64,000 nucleotides of DNA, from the NCBI GenBank assembly GCA_027623325.1, contig JAQBXY010000012.1, forward strand, positions 1 to 64,000. Direction: 5' to 3'. How positions within the stretch are numbered: the stretch's first letter is position 1; the number at the start of each line of letters is the position of its first letter. The notes under the pieces are model-generated. The model saw only the letters and a list, made by a program, of their open reading frames with translations, had not been told where the DNA came from and made no database searches. Below, in pieces: positions 1 through 7,976 of the stretch. This stretch comes from Gemmatimonadota bacterium (GTDB lineage Bacteria > Gemmatimonadota > Gemmatimonadetes > Longimicrobiales > Gaopeijiaceae). A program made the position numbers and the translations under genes.

Positions 1-2
1 AG

Positions 3-560
3 GACAACAATGGTTCCCCCTCGATCTCCGGTCGCGTCGCATTGCGGGCCCCTGCGAGGGGTGAGGTCGGCCTTTCCTACTACGGTGGCTATTACAACAC
101 CTTCGAGCTCGAGGGTGCCACCGTCGACGACCGTCGCTGGCTGGGGATCGCAGCCATGGACGCGGGCGGGACGATTGGTCCGGCCGAGGTGCGAGCAGAG
201 GTGGCTTATGCCACCATCGATGTTCCTGCTGGACTTGTCGAACTGTTCGGCGATGCGCAGTGGGGCGCCTACCTCGACATCGTGACGCCGCTGTGGCGCC
301 CTCGCCTGACAGGGTACGAGCAGGCGGTACTGAGCGCTGGGCTCCGATTCGAGCGGGTCGACTACAACCGGGGGACTTTTTCCTCCACGGGCCTTCCGAT
401 TCGCGACGACGTGACCGCGGTGGTAGGGGGGCTGAGCTTCCGCCCTTCGGGAGGGACTGTGCTTCGCGCGAACTACCGCCTGCAGAGTGCGCGGGACTTC
501 CTCGGCAATCCGGCGAGTCGATCGGCTGGATTCCAAATAGGGTTCGCGACGTACTTCTAG
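3..560 (+). CDS. Outer-membrane beta-barrel protein, C-terminal part (5' end outside window)
   Basis: The reading frame is open to the left edge, so only the last 185 or so residues are present; the true start lies upstream. The visible part alternates short polar turns with amphipathic strands (for example around GEVGLSYYGGYYNTFEL and GGTVLRANYRLQS) and ends in the aromatic residue F after ATY, which is the usual C-terminal signal of Gram-negative beta-barrel proteins for BAM-mediated insertion. A porin-like role is inferred from this architecture only; no family could be named. It stands alone, with the next gene facing it on the other strand 23 bases away. Confidence 0.6.
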   Translation, partial: DNNGSPSISGRVALRAPARGEVGLSYYGGYYNTFELEGATVDDRRWLGIAAMDAGGTIGPAEVRAEVAYATIDVPAGLVELFGDAQWGAYLDIVTPLWRPRLTGYEQAVLSAGLRFERVDYNRGTFSSTGLPIRDDVTAVVGGLSFRPSGGTVLRANYRLQSARDFLGNPASRSAGFQIGFATYF

Positions 561-582
561 CCGCTCCCTTGCCGCGCAGCGG

Positions 583-954
583 TCAGCCAACGACCTCGCG
601 GGAAGCCGCGATGAGGTCGTCGAGCCGGAACGGCTTCCGCAAAAGGACCCGCGTCCCCTGGACGCGCCAGGGACCGAAGAATGGACCGCCGCTCTTCGAT
701 TCTTCCGTCAAAACGATCAGAGGCAGGTCGGGGAAATCCCGACCGACCTCGGAAAGCGGGTCCGCTTCGCCGGGCTGAGCCTCTGGGAGGTCGGACACGA
801 GCAAGTCGACCTTCTTTTCGCGAAGGATCGAGAGGGCCTCCGCAACGTCCCCAGCCGGGAGAACATCATACCCCTCGTCTCCGAGCACATCGCGGATCAC
901 CGAGCGGAGCTCCACCTGCTCCTCGATGACGACCACCACCGGCCGACGAGGCAT
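583..954 (-). CDS. Single-domain response regulator (receiver domain)
   Basis: This 123-residue protein is only a CheY-like receiver domain. The acidic pair near residues 11-12 (EE, after VVVVI), the phosphoacceptor Asp in LLVSDLP near residue 55, the Thr in IVLTEES and the Lys in LLRKPF are all in the expected order, so it should be phosphorylatable. No output domain follows, so it probably acts by protein-protein contact or as a phosphate sink; its cognate kinase is not in the window. A GAGAGAG Shine-Dalgarno-like stretch precedes the ATG. It lies downstream of the DUF411 gene on the same strand with a 23-base gap, so the two may be co-transcribed. Confidence 0.85.
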   Translation of the reverse strand: MPRRPVVVVIEEQVELRSVIRDVLGDEGYDVLPAGDVAEALSILREKKVDLLVSDLPEAQPGEADPLSEVGRDFPDLPLIVLTEESKSGGPFFGPWRVQGTRVLLRKPFRLDDLIAASREVVG

Positions 955-977
955 CGACTCTCTCGGCTGTGAGGTGA

Positions 978-1478
978 CTAGCGGGGATCGATCTCTGCGT
1001 AGACAGCCGCCTCGCCTTCCCGTGTGAACGAAAGCACCTCATAGGGTTTCGCGTTCCCGCCTTCCATACCCGGCGACCCTGTCGGCATTCCCGGCACGGC
1101 GATTCCTGCGATGTCCGGCCGCTCGGCCAGCATGCGCTTCAACTGGTCCGCCGGCACATGACCTTCGACGACGTAGCCATCCACGATCGACGTGTGGCAG
1201 GAGGACATCGAGACTGGAACGCCCCCATCTCGCTTGACACTCATGATGTCGCTGACGTTCCGGGCATCAACGGTGAAGCCGGCCGCCTGGATATGCTCGA
1301 TCCAACCGTTGCAACAGCCGCACGTAGGGGTCTTGTACACCAGCACCGTCGGCAGCGGCTGGCTCGACGCAGTGACGGTCTCGAGCGAAGCGGTGCGCGA
1401 GGCGGCTTCGGCTTCGGATTCCGCTCCACAGCCCACGGAAAGGACGCTGACGATGGAAAGTGCGAAGATGCGGCGCAT
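978..1478 (-). CDS. DUF411 family metal-binding lipoprotein
   Basis: From the chosen ATG at 1478 the protein begins with a lipoprotein signal (MRRIFALSIVSVLSVGC), and an AGGGG ribosome-binding site lies just upstream; the longer frame to 1511 adds 11 residues before the signal and was rejected. The mature part carries the DUF411 hallmarks: a TPTCGCC cysteine cluster followed by GWIEHI, then SCHTSIVDGYVVEGHVP and IAVPGMPTGSPGME. DUF411 proteins are usually found near copper or other metal resistance genes and are thought to bind metal; here no copper exporter is adjacent. Predicted location is the periplasmic face of a membrane. Confidence 0.9.
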   Translation of the reverse strand: MRRIFALSIVSVLSVGCGAESEAEAASRTASLETVTASSQPLPTVLVYKTPTCGCCNGWIEHIQAAGFTVDARNVSDIMSVKRDGGVPVSMSSCHTSIVDGYVVEGHVPADQLKRMLAERPDIAGIAVPGMPTGSPGMEGGNAKPYEVLSFTREGEAAVYAEIDPR

Positions 1479-1617
1479 GGGGAGACCCCTCGTAGTTTGT
1501 ATCGATCTCAACAGGTATGATTGGCGTGTCGTCTAAACATACGAGTAACGAAACGCCGGCACGAGTCCGAGCGTAGGGAATTGGCTTGGCGCGTCGGTCC
1601 TCAACCGGGAAGTTACG

Positions 1618-1908
1618 ATGGATTGGGAAAACATTGCCCCCATGATTGTCGCGGTGGTCTTCACCCTGACTGTCGGAGGGGTCGTGATCCTGCGCCCGAT
1701 CGCGAAGCGCATTTCGGAACTCCTCGAACTTTACGCCCGTGACAAACACGCGGGGGTCGAGGGCGACGTGCACCACATGCGCGATCTGCTCGAGACAATG
1801 AACGCGCGACTCCAACTTATGGAAGATCGGCAGGATTTCACCGAACGCCTTATCGGCTCGGGTGAAGCTCGTCAGGCCCAGCCCCGTGACCACGATGGAG
1901 CCGCGTAA
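1618..1908 (+). CDS. Small membrane protein with coiled-coil tail, unknown function
   Basis: A 96-residue protein with one N-terminal transmembrane segment (about residues 7-26, IAPMIVAVVFTLTVGGVVIL) followed by a charged helical region with heptad-like leucines (ELLELYARD, RDLLETMNARLQLMEDR), suggesting a coiled coil on the cytoplasmic side. GGAAG lies seven bases before the ATG. Shape recalls PspB-type small phage-shock proteins, but I see no firm sequence match and do not assign that function. It converges with the amidohydrolase gene, 10 bases apart. Confidence 0.6.
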   Translation: MDWENIAPMIVAVVFTLTVGGVVILRPIAKRISELLELYARDKHAGVEGDVHHMRDLLETMNARLQLMEDRQDFTERLIGSGEARQAQPRDHDGAA

Positions 1909-1918
1909 CCGGCCCTGT

Positions 1919-3334
1919 TTACCTCGGCGTCACCTCATCCGCAGTCCGAACGCCGGACGCCAGCGAGAGCAACACCATCAGCTGAGAGCGATCGTACCAA
2001 GTCCCGCGGGCCATCACACCGAGGGGTTGCCGGAGCAGGGACAGATCGGCTCTCGGGTCACCGTCGACGACCAGAAGATCGGCCCGGGCGCCCGTCGCGA
2101 TCGTTCCGAACAGCGCTGCCGGGTCCACGTTTTCCCTGACGAAGCGTCCCGCGTTGGCCGTGGCCGCCCACAGCACGTCCTCCGTTGGAATGCCGGCAGC
2201 CTCGAGCGCCGCGAGTTCGGAGTGGAGCGAGAACCCCGGCACCATTCCCGGCAGCGGCGTGTCGGTACCGGTGAGGAGTCGGACACCCGCTTCCGACATC
2301 GCCTGCACGAGGGGTATGTGGAACGCGTACATCTCCTCGATGCGTGTTCGCTCATGGGCGGGCCGGCCGGTGTAGACCCTCGAGTCTCTCCAACTGCGGA
2401 GGATCGTTGGGGGCAGGTGGCGGGCTTCCGGTTGGACGAGTTTGTCGGCGAGCGCCTGAGGAGACGCCCATTGCTCGGCGATATTGGCAAAGTTCGACAG
2501 AGTAGGCGTCAGCCAGGTCCCCGCGGCCGCCATCTCTCGGGCCGTGCGGGTCGCCTGTCCCCGGTCGAGGGACTGGAGGCCCGTGTAAATGAGTTCCTCC
2601 GCGTGCACGACCCCTACCTGACCGTTTTGCAGAACGGCGGAGAAGGGCAGATTCCGCGGGGCGTGCCCGACCACTGCAATGCCGACTTCCTTCGCGGTGG
2701 CCGTCAAGGCGATGTATGCCGCCTCCGACAGGGTCCCGTGAACCTTCACGAAATCATAGCCTGCGTGGGCTTGGCTCGTGACGACCCTACGGGCGTCCTC
2801 GGGAGAACGAACCACTCCGTCGTGGACGAACGGTCCCGCGGTGAAGAGGGTCGGCCCCACGAAGCCGGGTCCCCGTGAACGCTCCCGGAGGGCCAGGTGT
2901 CGAGCATCGCCCTCGAGATTGAAGACTGTGGTGACCCCGTTCGCCAAGAAGAGGGGGAGCACGTCCTCGCGGGCGTCGGCCAAGTGCACGTGCGCGTCCA
3001 CGAGGCCCGGAACGAGATACTGTGTGCCGTGGCCCTCCACCACTGTGGCGCCGGGGGGAACGTCGATCACACCCGCGGCTCCGATCCGGTCGACGAAACC
3101 GTTTCGGACGACGACCACCTGATTCCGGAGCAGCCCCCGCCCGTCCATCGGTAGCACGTTGAAGTCCACGAAGGCGAACGTCGGCGAGTTCTGAGCGCTC
3201 GTCGCGGCCCCGCCGGCGTCCGCAACGTTCGGCAGGTGGGTCGTACGGTGATCGCCCTCCGAGTGGACGATTACTGCTGCGAAGGTACCGGCAACCAGTG
3301 CCAATCCGAGACCGTCTTTCGTCGAGAGCCGCAT
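1919..3334 (-). CDS. Exported amidohydrolase-family metal-dependent hydrolase
   Basis: Starting at the ATG at 3334 the protein has an N-terminal hydrophobic export or anchor segment (LGLALVAGTFAAVIV). Metal-ligand motifs of the amidohydrolase superfamily are present: the HxH in VDAHVHLAD, the Lys region DFVKVHG, two later His in VVGHAPR and VVHAEEL, and the Asp in LTGTDTPLPG. C-terminal TGARADLLVVDGDP is the typical end of the composite beta-sandwich in imidazolonepropionase/prolidase-like members. Substrate is unknown; exported relatives are often annotated as peptidases or cyclic-amide hydrolases. The tiny lipoprotein gene 16 bases upstream probably shares its transcript. The longer frame to 3520 adds an unlikely Arg/Pro-rich head. 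Confidence 0.85.
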   Translation of the reverse strand: MRLSTKDGLGLALVAGTFAAVIVHSEGDHRTTHLPNVADAGGAATSAQNSPTFAFVDFNVLPMDGRGLLRNQVVVVRNGFVDRIGAAGVIDVPPGATVVEGHGTQYLVPGLVDAHVHLADAREDVLPLFLANGVTTVFNLEGDARHLALRERSRGPGFVGPTLFTAGPFVHDGVVRSPEDARRVVTSQAHAGYDFVKVHGTLSEAAYIALTATAKEVGIAVVGHAPRNLPFSAVLQNGQVGVVHAEELIYTGLQSLDRGQATRTAREMAAAGTWLTPTLSNFANIAEQWASPQALADKLVQPEARHLPPTILRSWRDSRVYTGRPAHERTRIEEMYAFHIPLVQAMSEAGVRLLTGTDTPLPGMVPGFSLHSELAALEAAGIPTEDVLWAATANAGRFVRENVDPAALFGTIATGARADLLVVDGDPRADLSLLRQPLGVMARGTWYDRSQLMVLLSLASGVRTADEVTPR

Positions 3335-3350
3335 GGACGTTTCTGTCGCC

Positions 3351-3569
3351 CTACCGAATGGTGTCGTGTGCGTCGGTGCGTGCGTTAGCCCTGTCTCGGG
3401 CTTCGAGAGCCCGGCCGACGCCCGAAGCTCCGGGGATCGGCAGTGTCGCCACGATGCTGTCCTTCTGCGCGCGGGTGAGCGTGTCGGCCGAGCTCTGGGC
3501 GTCACCGGTATCCTGCCCACATGCGGAGGCCAAGAGTCCCGTGACGAGGACGATCAAGCGTCTCTTCAT
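3351..3569 (-). CDS. Small lipoprotein, unknown function
   Basis: A 72-residue product with a clear lipoprotein signal (MKRRLIVLVTGLLASACG), Cys about residue 17, followed by a short acidic and Ala/Arg-rich tail containing LTRAQKDSIVATLPIPGASGVGRALEARDRA. It sits directly upstream of the exported amidohydrolase on the same strand and diverges from the symporter gene at 3615, so the 45-base gap holds both starts. The long frame upstream to 3740 overlaps the symporter and was not used. No family recognised; it may be a small partner of the amidohydrolase (inference from position only). Confidence 0.6.
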   Translation of the reverse strand: MKRRLIVLVTGLLASACGQDTGDAQSSADTLTRAQKDSIVATLPIPGASGVGRALEARDRANARTDAHDTIR

Positions 3570-3614
3570 GACCTCCACACTTGCCGCTTTTCGTGTTGGA
3601 CGCAAGTTGCTCCC

Positions 3615-4838
3615 ATGACGACCACCTCGGACCCCAGCACCCACGCCACGCGGTTTGGACTCGGCACGAAGATTCTCGTCGGGATGATCGTCGGTTCTGC
3701 GCTCGGTGCGGTCCTTGGCGAACGCGTCGCGGTCGTTCAACCCGTCGGAGATCTCTTCATCCGATTGCTGATCCTCGCGGCCGTCCCTCTGATCTTCTTC
3801 AACCTGCTGGCGGGGCTAACCGCGCTCTCGGATGTGCGGACGTTCGGTCGGCTGGCGGGCAAGATCATGAGCTACTACGTCGTGAGCGACGTCATCGCAC
3901 TCTCTTTGGGCATGGGTGCCATGATGATCCTGCGACCAGGGGTCGGCATGGCGTTGACCGAAGAAGTCGAGGGCGCCGTGGGTGCCGTCCCGTCGATCGG
4001 AGAGGTACTCCTCGGGATGATTCCTCGGAACGTCTTTCAGTCGTTCGCCGAGGGGAACGTCGTCCAGATCGTTGTGATCGCCGTCCTGCTTGGCCTCAGC
4101 ACGCTCGCCTTGCGAGGCACCACGCGTGACCGCCTCACCGAGGCATATTCTGACCTCGCGGGGCTATTTCGGAGCCTCGTCGACCTAGTCCTCCGAGTCG
4201 CTCCTGTGGGAATCGGAGCCTTGATGGCGGTCACCGTGGGTCGGTACGGGGCAGAATTGCTCGGCCCACTGGCGCGTTTCTTGTTCGGCGTCTACACCGG
4301 TCAACTGATCGTCTTTCTCGCGTACATGACCCTTCTACGCTTCTTCACTGATCGACGGCCGATCGACTTTCTGCGTCAGACCGGGGCGCTATGGGCAACG
4401 ACCGCGGCCACGACTTCCAGCCTCGCGTCCCTGTCCGTGGCCCTCGAAACCGCGGAAAGAATCAAACTGCCGCGGTCGCTCTATTCGTTTACCCTGCCGC
4501 TCGGCGCACAGCTGAACAAGGATGGGACCTCGGTGATGTTGGGAGCGGTCCTGCTCTTCACGGCTCAAGCCGCTGGGGTCGAGTTTTCACCGGGGTCGTT
4601 CGTGTCCATCCTTCTTATCGGTCTGTTGCTGTCCGAAGGCTCCGGGGGGATTCCGGGAGGTGGGTTCGTGATCGCGCTCATCTACGTTCAGGCGTTCAAC
4701 CTACCCATCGAAGTTGCAGCGATCGTGGGAGGCATCTATCGGCTCGTCGACATGGGGAACACGACCATCAATGTGATGGGTGACCTGGTTGGTACGTCGC
4801 TCGTCGCACACTCAGAATCCAGAAGGGAGTCCACGTGA
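3615..4838 (+). CDS. Dicarboxylate/amino acid:cation symporter (DAACS family)
   Basis: About 407 residues from the ATG at 3615, the normal length for glutamate/dicarboxylate symporters. Multiple hydrophobic segments start at ILVGMIVGSALGAVLGE. Family signatures include the serine-rich reentrant loop TTAATTSSLASLSVAL, the substrate-site LPLGAQLNKDGT (family consensus ATINMDGTA-like), and the C-terminal VDMGNTTINVMGD region that matches the DMxRTxxNVxGD motif with Arg replaced. It is a sodium- or proton-coupled inner-membrane importer of dicarboxylates or amino acids. Its TGA overlaps the GTG start of the downstream PLP enzyme, so uptake and metabolism of the same compound is a reasonable inference. 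Confidence 0.9.
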   Translation: MTTTSDPSTHATRFGLGTKILVGMIVGSALGAVLGERVAVVQPVGDLFIRLLILAAVPLIFFNLLAGLTALSDVRTFGRLAGKIMSYYVVSDVIALSLGMGAMMILRPGVGMALTEEVEGAVGAVPSIGEVLLGMIPRNVFQSFAEGNVVQIVVIAVLLGLSTLALRGTTRDRLTEAYSDLAGLFRSLVDLVLRVAPVGIGALMAVTVGRYGAELLGPLARFLFGVYTGQLIVFLAYMTLLRFFTDRRPIDFLRQTGALWATTAATTSSLASLSVALETAERIKLPRSLYSFTLPLGAQLNKDGTSVMLGAVLLFTAQAAGVEFSPGSFVSILLIGLLLSEGSGGIPGGGFVIALIYVQAFNLPIEVAAIVGGIYRLVDMGNTTINVMGDLVGTSLVAHSESRREST

Positions 4839-6022
4839 ATCCGGAATTCCGCTCGCTCTTCCCGGGAGCCCAACAGCAGATCTACCTGAACGTCGCGGCG
4901 CGCGGTCTAGTTCCCACGACCGTCCGTGACGTCGTATCGAACTACATGGACCACTGCGTGGCGGGGACGAGTGACAAGGACCGTCTGCGGGAGGAGATCG
5001 AGGAGACCCGAACCTCCTTCGCTTCCATGATCGGCGCCGACTCCGACGAGATCGCCATCACGAAGAATGTCTCCGAGGGTCTCAACCTCTTTGCGGCGAG
5101 TCTGCCGTGGAACGCCGGCGACAACGTCGTCTTCTGCCCCGCGCTCGAACATCCGAACAACATCTACCTTTGGTACAATCTCGAGCGGCTCCATGGAGTC
5201 GAGGTTCGGGCGATTCCGCCGGTCGACGGGGCCATGCCTGTCGAAGCGATGGCGGCGGCGATGGACGAGCGGACGAGGGTCGTGACCTTCCCGACCATTT
5301 CGTTCGCGCCCGGCTTCATCACCGATATCGCGCCGCTCGTCGCTCGCGCGAGGTCACTTGGGGCACTGACGCTCGCGGACGGAGCTCAGTCGATCGGCTG
5401 CATGGCGACGGACGTGCATGCGCTCGGCATCGATGCGCTCGCCGTCGCGACGCAAAAGTGCCTCATGTCCCTCTATGGATTCGGCTTTCTTTACGTCCGT
5501 CGGGAGGTGGCGGAATCGCTCGTACCGATCCATGTGGCCCGCTATGGCATCGACCTCGACGCGCACGAGACGGCCTACTCGGACGCTCCGTTGACCTATC
5601 TGCCAGGGGCGCGACGCTTCGACCTGGGGAACTACAACTACCTGGGCATGTCGGCGACGAAGGCCGCACTCGCTCTCATCCTCGACCTGGGTGTCGCAAG
5701 CATCGAGGCGCACGTGCGCGGCCTCGCGGCTCGACTGGCCTCGGACCTTCTCGACCTGGGCCTACCGGTGGTCGGTGGTCGACCGGGGCCTCATCTCGCG
5801 CACATCGTGTCGGTCGGACAGATGGGCGGAGGGCGTCACTACACTGCCGACGACCCCGAGATCAATGAGATGCATCGACACCTGGTCTCCCTGGGCGTCG
5901 TATTTTCCCTTCGCAGCGGCGTGCTTCGCTTTTCGATCGGTGCCTACAACGACGAATCCGACATCGATCGGGTCGTCGGGGCGGTCCGGGCATTCAGAGC
6001 CTCTTCCGAGGCTGTGATGTAG
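4835..6022 (+). CDS. Class V aminotransferase-fold PLP enzyme (cysteine desulfurase/isopenicillin-N epimerase-like)
   Basis: A 395-residue fold-type I PLP enzyme. The Schiff-base lysine is K208 in AVATQKCLMSLYGFGFLYV, the cofactor Asp is D182 in LTLADGAQSIG, and EHPNN near residue 105 matches the class V EHxSN motif. It lacks the Cys loop expected of true cysteine desulfurases near its C-terminus, so a lyase, epimerase or aminotransferase role is open. Start is GTG at 4835, overlapping the stop of the symporter gene (GTGA), preceded by GAAGGGAG. Its last 79 bases overlap the convergent membrane-protein gene. Confidence 0.85.
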   Translation: MNPEFRSLFPGAQQQIYLNVAARGLVPTTVRDVVSNYMDHCVAGTSDKDRLREEIEETRTSFASMIGADSDEIAITKNVSEGLNLFAASLPWNAGDNVVFCPALEHPNNIYLWYNLERLHGVEVRAIPPVDGAMPVEAMAAAMDERTRVVTFPTISFAPGFITDIAPLVARARSLGALTLADGAQSIGCMATDVHALGIDALAVATQKCLMSLYGFGFLYVRREVAESLVPIHVARYGIDLDAHETAYSDAPLTYLPGARRFDLGNYNYLGMSATKAALALILDLGVASIEAHVRGLAARLASDLLDLGLPVVGGRPGPHLAHIVSVGQMGGGRHYTADDPEINEMHRHLVSLGVVFSLRSGVLRFSIGAYNDESDIDRVVGAVRAFRASSEAVM

Positions 6023-6432
6023 ACGAGGGCGTGTAGAGGGACGGCGACGATCGCCACCACGATCGGCTGGATTACCGGGTCGATGAACGCGAACGGAATG
6101 AAGGCCACGGTCCAGAACACGGTTCCGAACAGGGCCATCACCCTCAGGGTTCGGGCTGGGGCGCCGCCTGCCGCGAGGACCAGGTTCACGATACCGGAGA
6201 AGAGCAGCAGGAGGCTGAACGACACGCTGTAGGCCCGGAAGACTCTCCAAAGGCTCGGGCTGAGCGGATCGCCCGACTGGGTCTGCTTCATGGCGTTCAT
6301 GGCGAACTCTCTAAGGCCGACCATCCCATTCTCGAGGACGAGCGTCCAGACGTGAGCCCCCGCGTGGGCTAGACCTGCGAGGATGAGCCAACCTCCGGCA
6401 GCGTACAGCCAAACTCGTGGGCTACGAAGCAC
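5944..6432 (-). CDS. Four-helix membrane protein, unknown function
   Basis: A 162-residue protein with about four transmembrane helices (residues about 9-28, 69-88, 98-118 and 121-140), starting at GTG 6432 inside the end of the DUF72 gene (11-base overlap). The motif LAGLAHAGAHVW in the first helix and the overall layout resemble the LIC_13387-type family of small membrane proteins, but I hold this match loosely. Its 3' end runs 79 bases into the convergent PLP-enzyme gene, an unusually long antisense overlap in which both frames look authentic. Probably in an operon with the DUF72 gene. Confidence 0.6.
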   Translation of the reverse strand: MLRSPRVWLYAAGGWLILAGLAHAGAHVWTLVLENGMVGLREFAMNAMKQTQSGDPLSPSLWRVFRAYSVSFSLLLLFSGIVNLVLAAGGAPARTLRVMALFGTVFWTVAFIPFAFIDPVIQPIVVAIVAVPLHALVYITASEEALNARTAPTTRSMSDSSL

Positions 6433-7456
6433 CGGGCTCTCCCGTGGCGGTGGATGTGCACCAATTCCCGATTCGATCCGCGAGTTGAAAGATCGATCGT
6501 GGCGCCGACCCCTCGGCCTTGTTGTTTGCGATCACGAACACGGGGCGCTCGGCGATGAGGGCATCGAGAACGGTCACGGTGATGCGTTCCCTCGACTCGG
6601 AGTCGTCGTCGACAATCTTGTCGAACGGCTCGTACCGTTCCTTGGCTGCAGCGTACTTGAGAGCGCCATGTAACATCCATCGAACTACGAGCGCCCGCTG
6701 ATAGAACGGCGACACCACCTCGAACTGTCGGGAGAGGGGAGACATCGAGGGGTGCACATTGAAACAGTGCACCGCTCCCGTCGCCTCCAACATTTGAGCG
6801 TAGCTCTCCGTGAGGAACGCCGGGGTCCGCAGCTCGATGGAATAGAGCACACCCTTCGGCAGCGCGTCGGTGAATCGGTGCAGTCGTTCCACGAACCGGC
6901 CTCTCCCGCCGATCAGGTTGGGTGGGATCGGAGGGAATTGGAAGAGGAGCGGGCCTGCCTTGGCGCCCAGGCCCTCGACCAACGGGCCGACGACCCTATC
7001 GGCTGCATAGTTCGGATTGAGGAAGAGAGGGTTCCGCGCGCGGACGCCGTACCCGTTCGGGTCGAATGGGGACGTGGTCAGCCGGTCGGCTTTGACCAGG
7101 AAGCGGAACGAATCCGGTACGGCCTCCGCGTACTTCTTGAACTCCTCCGCCGGAATCGGACGGTAATAGGTTCGGTCGAGCCCGACGGTTCGCAGCAGCG
7201 GATGGGCGCCATACGCGGCGAGCCCGTCGCGAGCCAGCGAGGCCTCCGAGGCCCGGTGGTCGTAGACCAAGCCATTCCAGCCCGGGAAACTCCACGAAGA
7301 GGTCCCCATGCGCAGAGAGTCGGGGAGTCGCGCCGCGAGCTTGAGGGCCTGCTCACCGACGATCGCGGGGCCGACTGTGGTGCCCTTCGCAGCGCCGTTC
7401 GAAGCGGGGGTGTGAGCCCTCACTTCGTCCGGAAAAAGCCCAAGCTGGAGATCCAT
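6422..7456 (-). CDS. DUF72 family protein (YecE-like TIM-barrel)
   Basis: About 344 residues from ATG 7456; an upstream TTG at 7492 is possible but lacks support. DUF72 signatures are readable: LRMGTSSWSFPGWNGLVYD near the N-terminus, FRFLVKADRLTT (consensus F.F.vKa...iTH), GPLLFQFPPIPP (consensus lL.QfPPsf), YSIELRTPAFLT (consensus vEfRh.sW), and VRWMLHG...FDKIVDDD. DUF72 proteins are TIM-barrel-like and of unproven biochemical role, sometimes linked to nucleic-acid or Fe-S processes. The gene lies head to head with the ArsC-like gene at 7537. Confidence 0.88.
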   Translation of the reverse strand: MDLQLGLFPDEVRAHTPASNGAAKGTTVGPAIVGEQALKLAARLPDSLRMGTSSWSFPGWNGLVYDHRASEASLARDGLAAYGAHPLLRTVGLDRTYYRPIPAEEFKKYAEAVPDSFRFLVKADRLTTSPFDPNGYGVRARNPLFLNPNYAADRVVGPLVEGLGAKAGPLLFQFPPIPPNLIGGRGRFVERLHRFTDALPKGVLYSIELRTPAFLTESYAQMLEATGAVHCFNVHPSMSPLSRQFEVVSPFYQRALVVRWMLHGALKYAAAKERYEPFDKIVDDDSESRERITVTVLDALIAERPVFVIANNKAEGSAPRSIFQLADRIGNWCTSTATGEPGAS

Positions 7457-7536
7457 TCCGAGAGGGCTAGCGAATGGCTCGGCCGGATGCAAGATCCGGC
7501 ACAGCTGGAGTGGCCCGAACGGCTTATCTTCCCGGC

Positions 7537-7887
7537 ATGGAAGTTCAAATCTTCGGCGTAAAGAACGACGCCAACGTTCGGAAAGCGGAACGCTTTTTCA
7601 AGGAACGGCGCATCAAGGTCCACTTCATGGACTTCAAGCAGCGGGCGCCGTCCAAAGGTGAGCTACAGCGCTTCTTCCAGAAGTTCGGCGAGGAAGTGCT
7701 CATCGATCGCGAGTCGAAGCGCTTCCGTGCGCTCGGTCTGCAGGCGGCGTACTACGGCAACGAACGCTGGCTCGAAATCGCCTGCGACGAGCCCCTCGTG
7801 CTCCGCCAGCCGCTCGTACGAGCGGGGAGCCAGCTCTCCGTGGGCTTTGCCGAGGAGCTGTGGAAGGAGTGGCTCGCGGGCTCGTAG
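7537..7887 (+). CDS. ArsC/Spx-family thioredoxin-fold protein lacking the catalytic cysteine
   Basis: A 116-residue protein with the ArsC-family layout: MEVQIFGVKNDANVRKAERFFKE at the N-terminus, the HFMDFKQRAPSKGEL segment, and PLVRAGSQLSVGFAEELWKEWL at the C-terminus (family consensus PIxRxGxxxxVGFxxExW). Where arsenate reductase and Spx carry Cys (CxxS or CxxC) this sequence has N-D-A-N, and the only Cys is in the later IACDEP. It therefore cannot do the usual thiol chemistry; a binding or regulatory role is more likely (inference). Start chosen at ATG 7537 because the longer frame adds a head that does not belong to the fold. Confidence 0.8.
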   Translation: MEVQIFGVKNDANVRKAERFFKERRIKVHFMDFKQRAPSKGELQRFFQKFGEEVLIDRESKRFRALGLQAAYYGNERWLEIACDEPLVLRQPLVRAGSQLSVGFAEELWKEWLAGS

Positions 7888-7917
7888 ACCACGGTCCAGC
7901 CTCCACGCCATCCACGC

Positions 7918-7946
7918 TTGACCGACCCTCGATGTGATCCTATACT
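7918..7946 (+). promoter_or_regulatory. Sigma-70-type promoter of the ArsR-SRPBCC operon
   Basis: TTGACC (7918-7923) and TATACT (7941-7946) are separated by exactly 17 bases, a near-consensus housekeeping promoter reading toward the ArsR gene. Transcription would begin about 7953, inside the adjoining palindrome, leaving a short leader with GGAGAGG before the GTG start at 7977. Confidence 0.7.
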
Positions 7947-7961
7947 AAACCAGTTGGTTTA
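7946..7961. promoter_or_regulatory. Probable ArsR operator (16-bp palindrome)
   Basis: TAAACCA-GT-TGGTTTA is a perfect inverted repeat with 7-base arms. It begins at the last base of the -10 hexamer and covers the expected transcription start, the classic position for autorepression by a winged-helix repressor. Half-site form agrees with operators of ArsR regulators paired with SRPBCC genes (established pattern; assignment here is inference). Confidence 0.7.
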
Positions 7962-7976
7962 CTATTGGAGAGGCAC

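Noticed and set aside
4835..6022. Assignment as cysteine desulfurase (IscS/SufS)
   Set aside because: No catalytic Cys loop near the C-terminus and no Fe-S assembly genes nearby; only the class V fold is supported.
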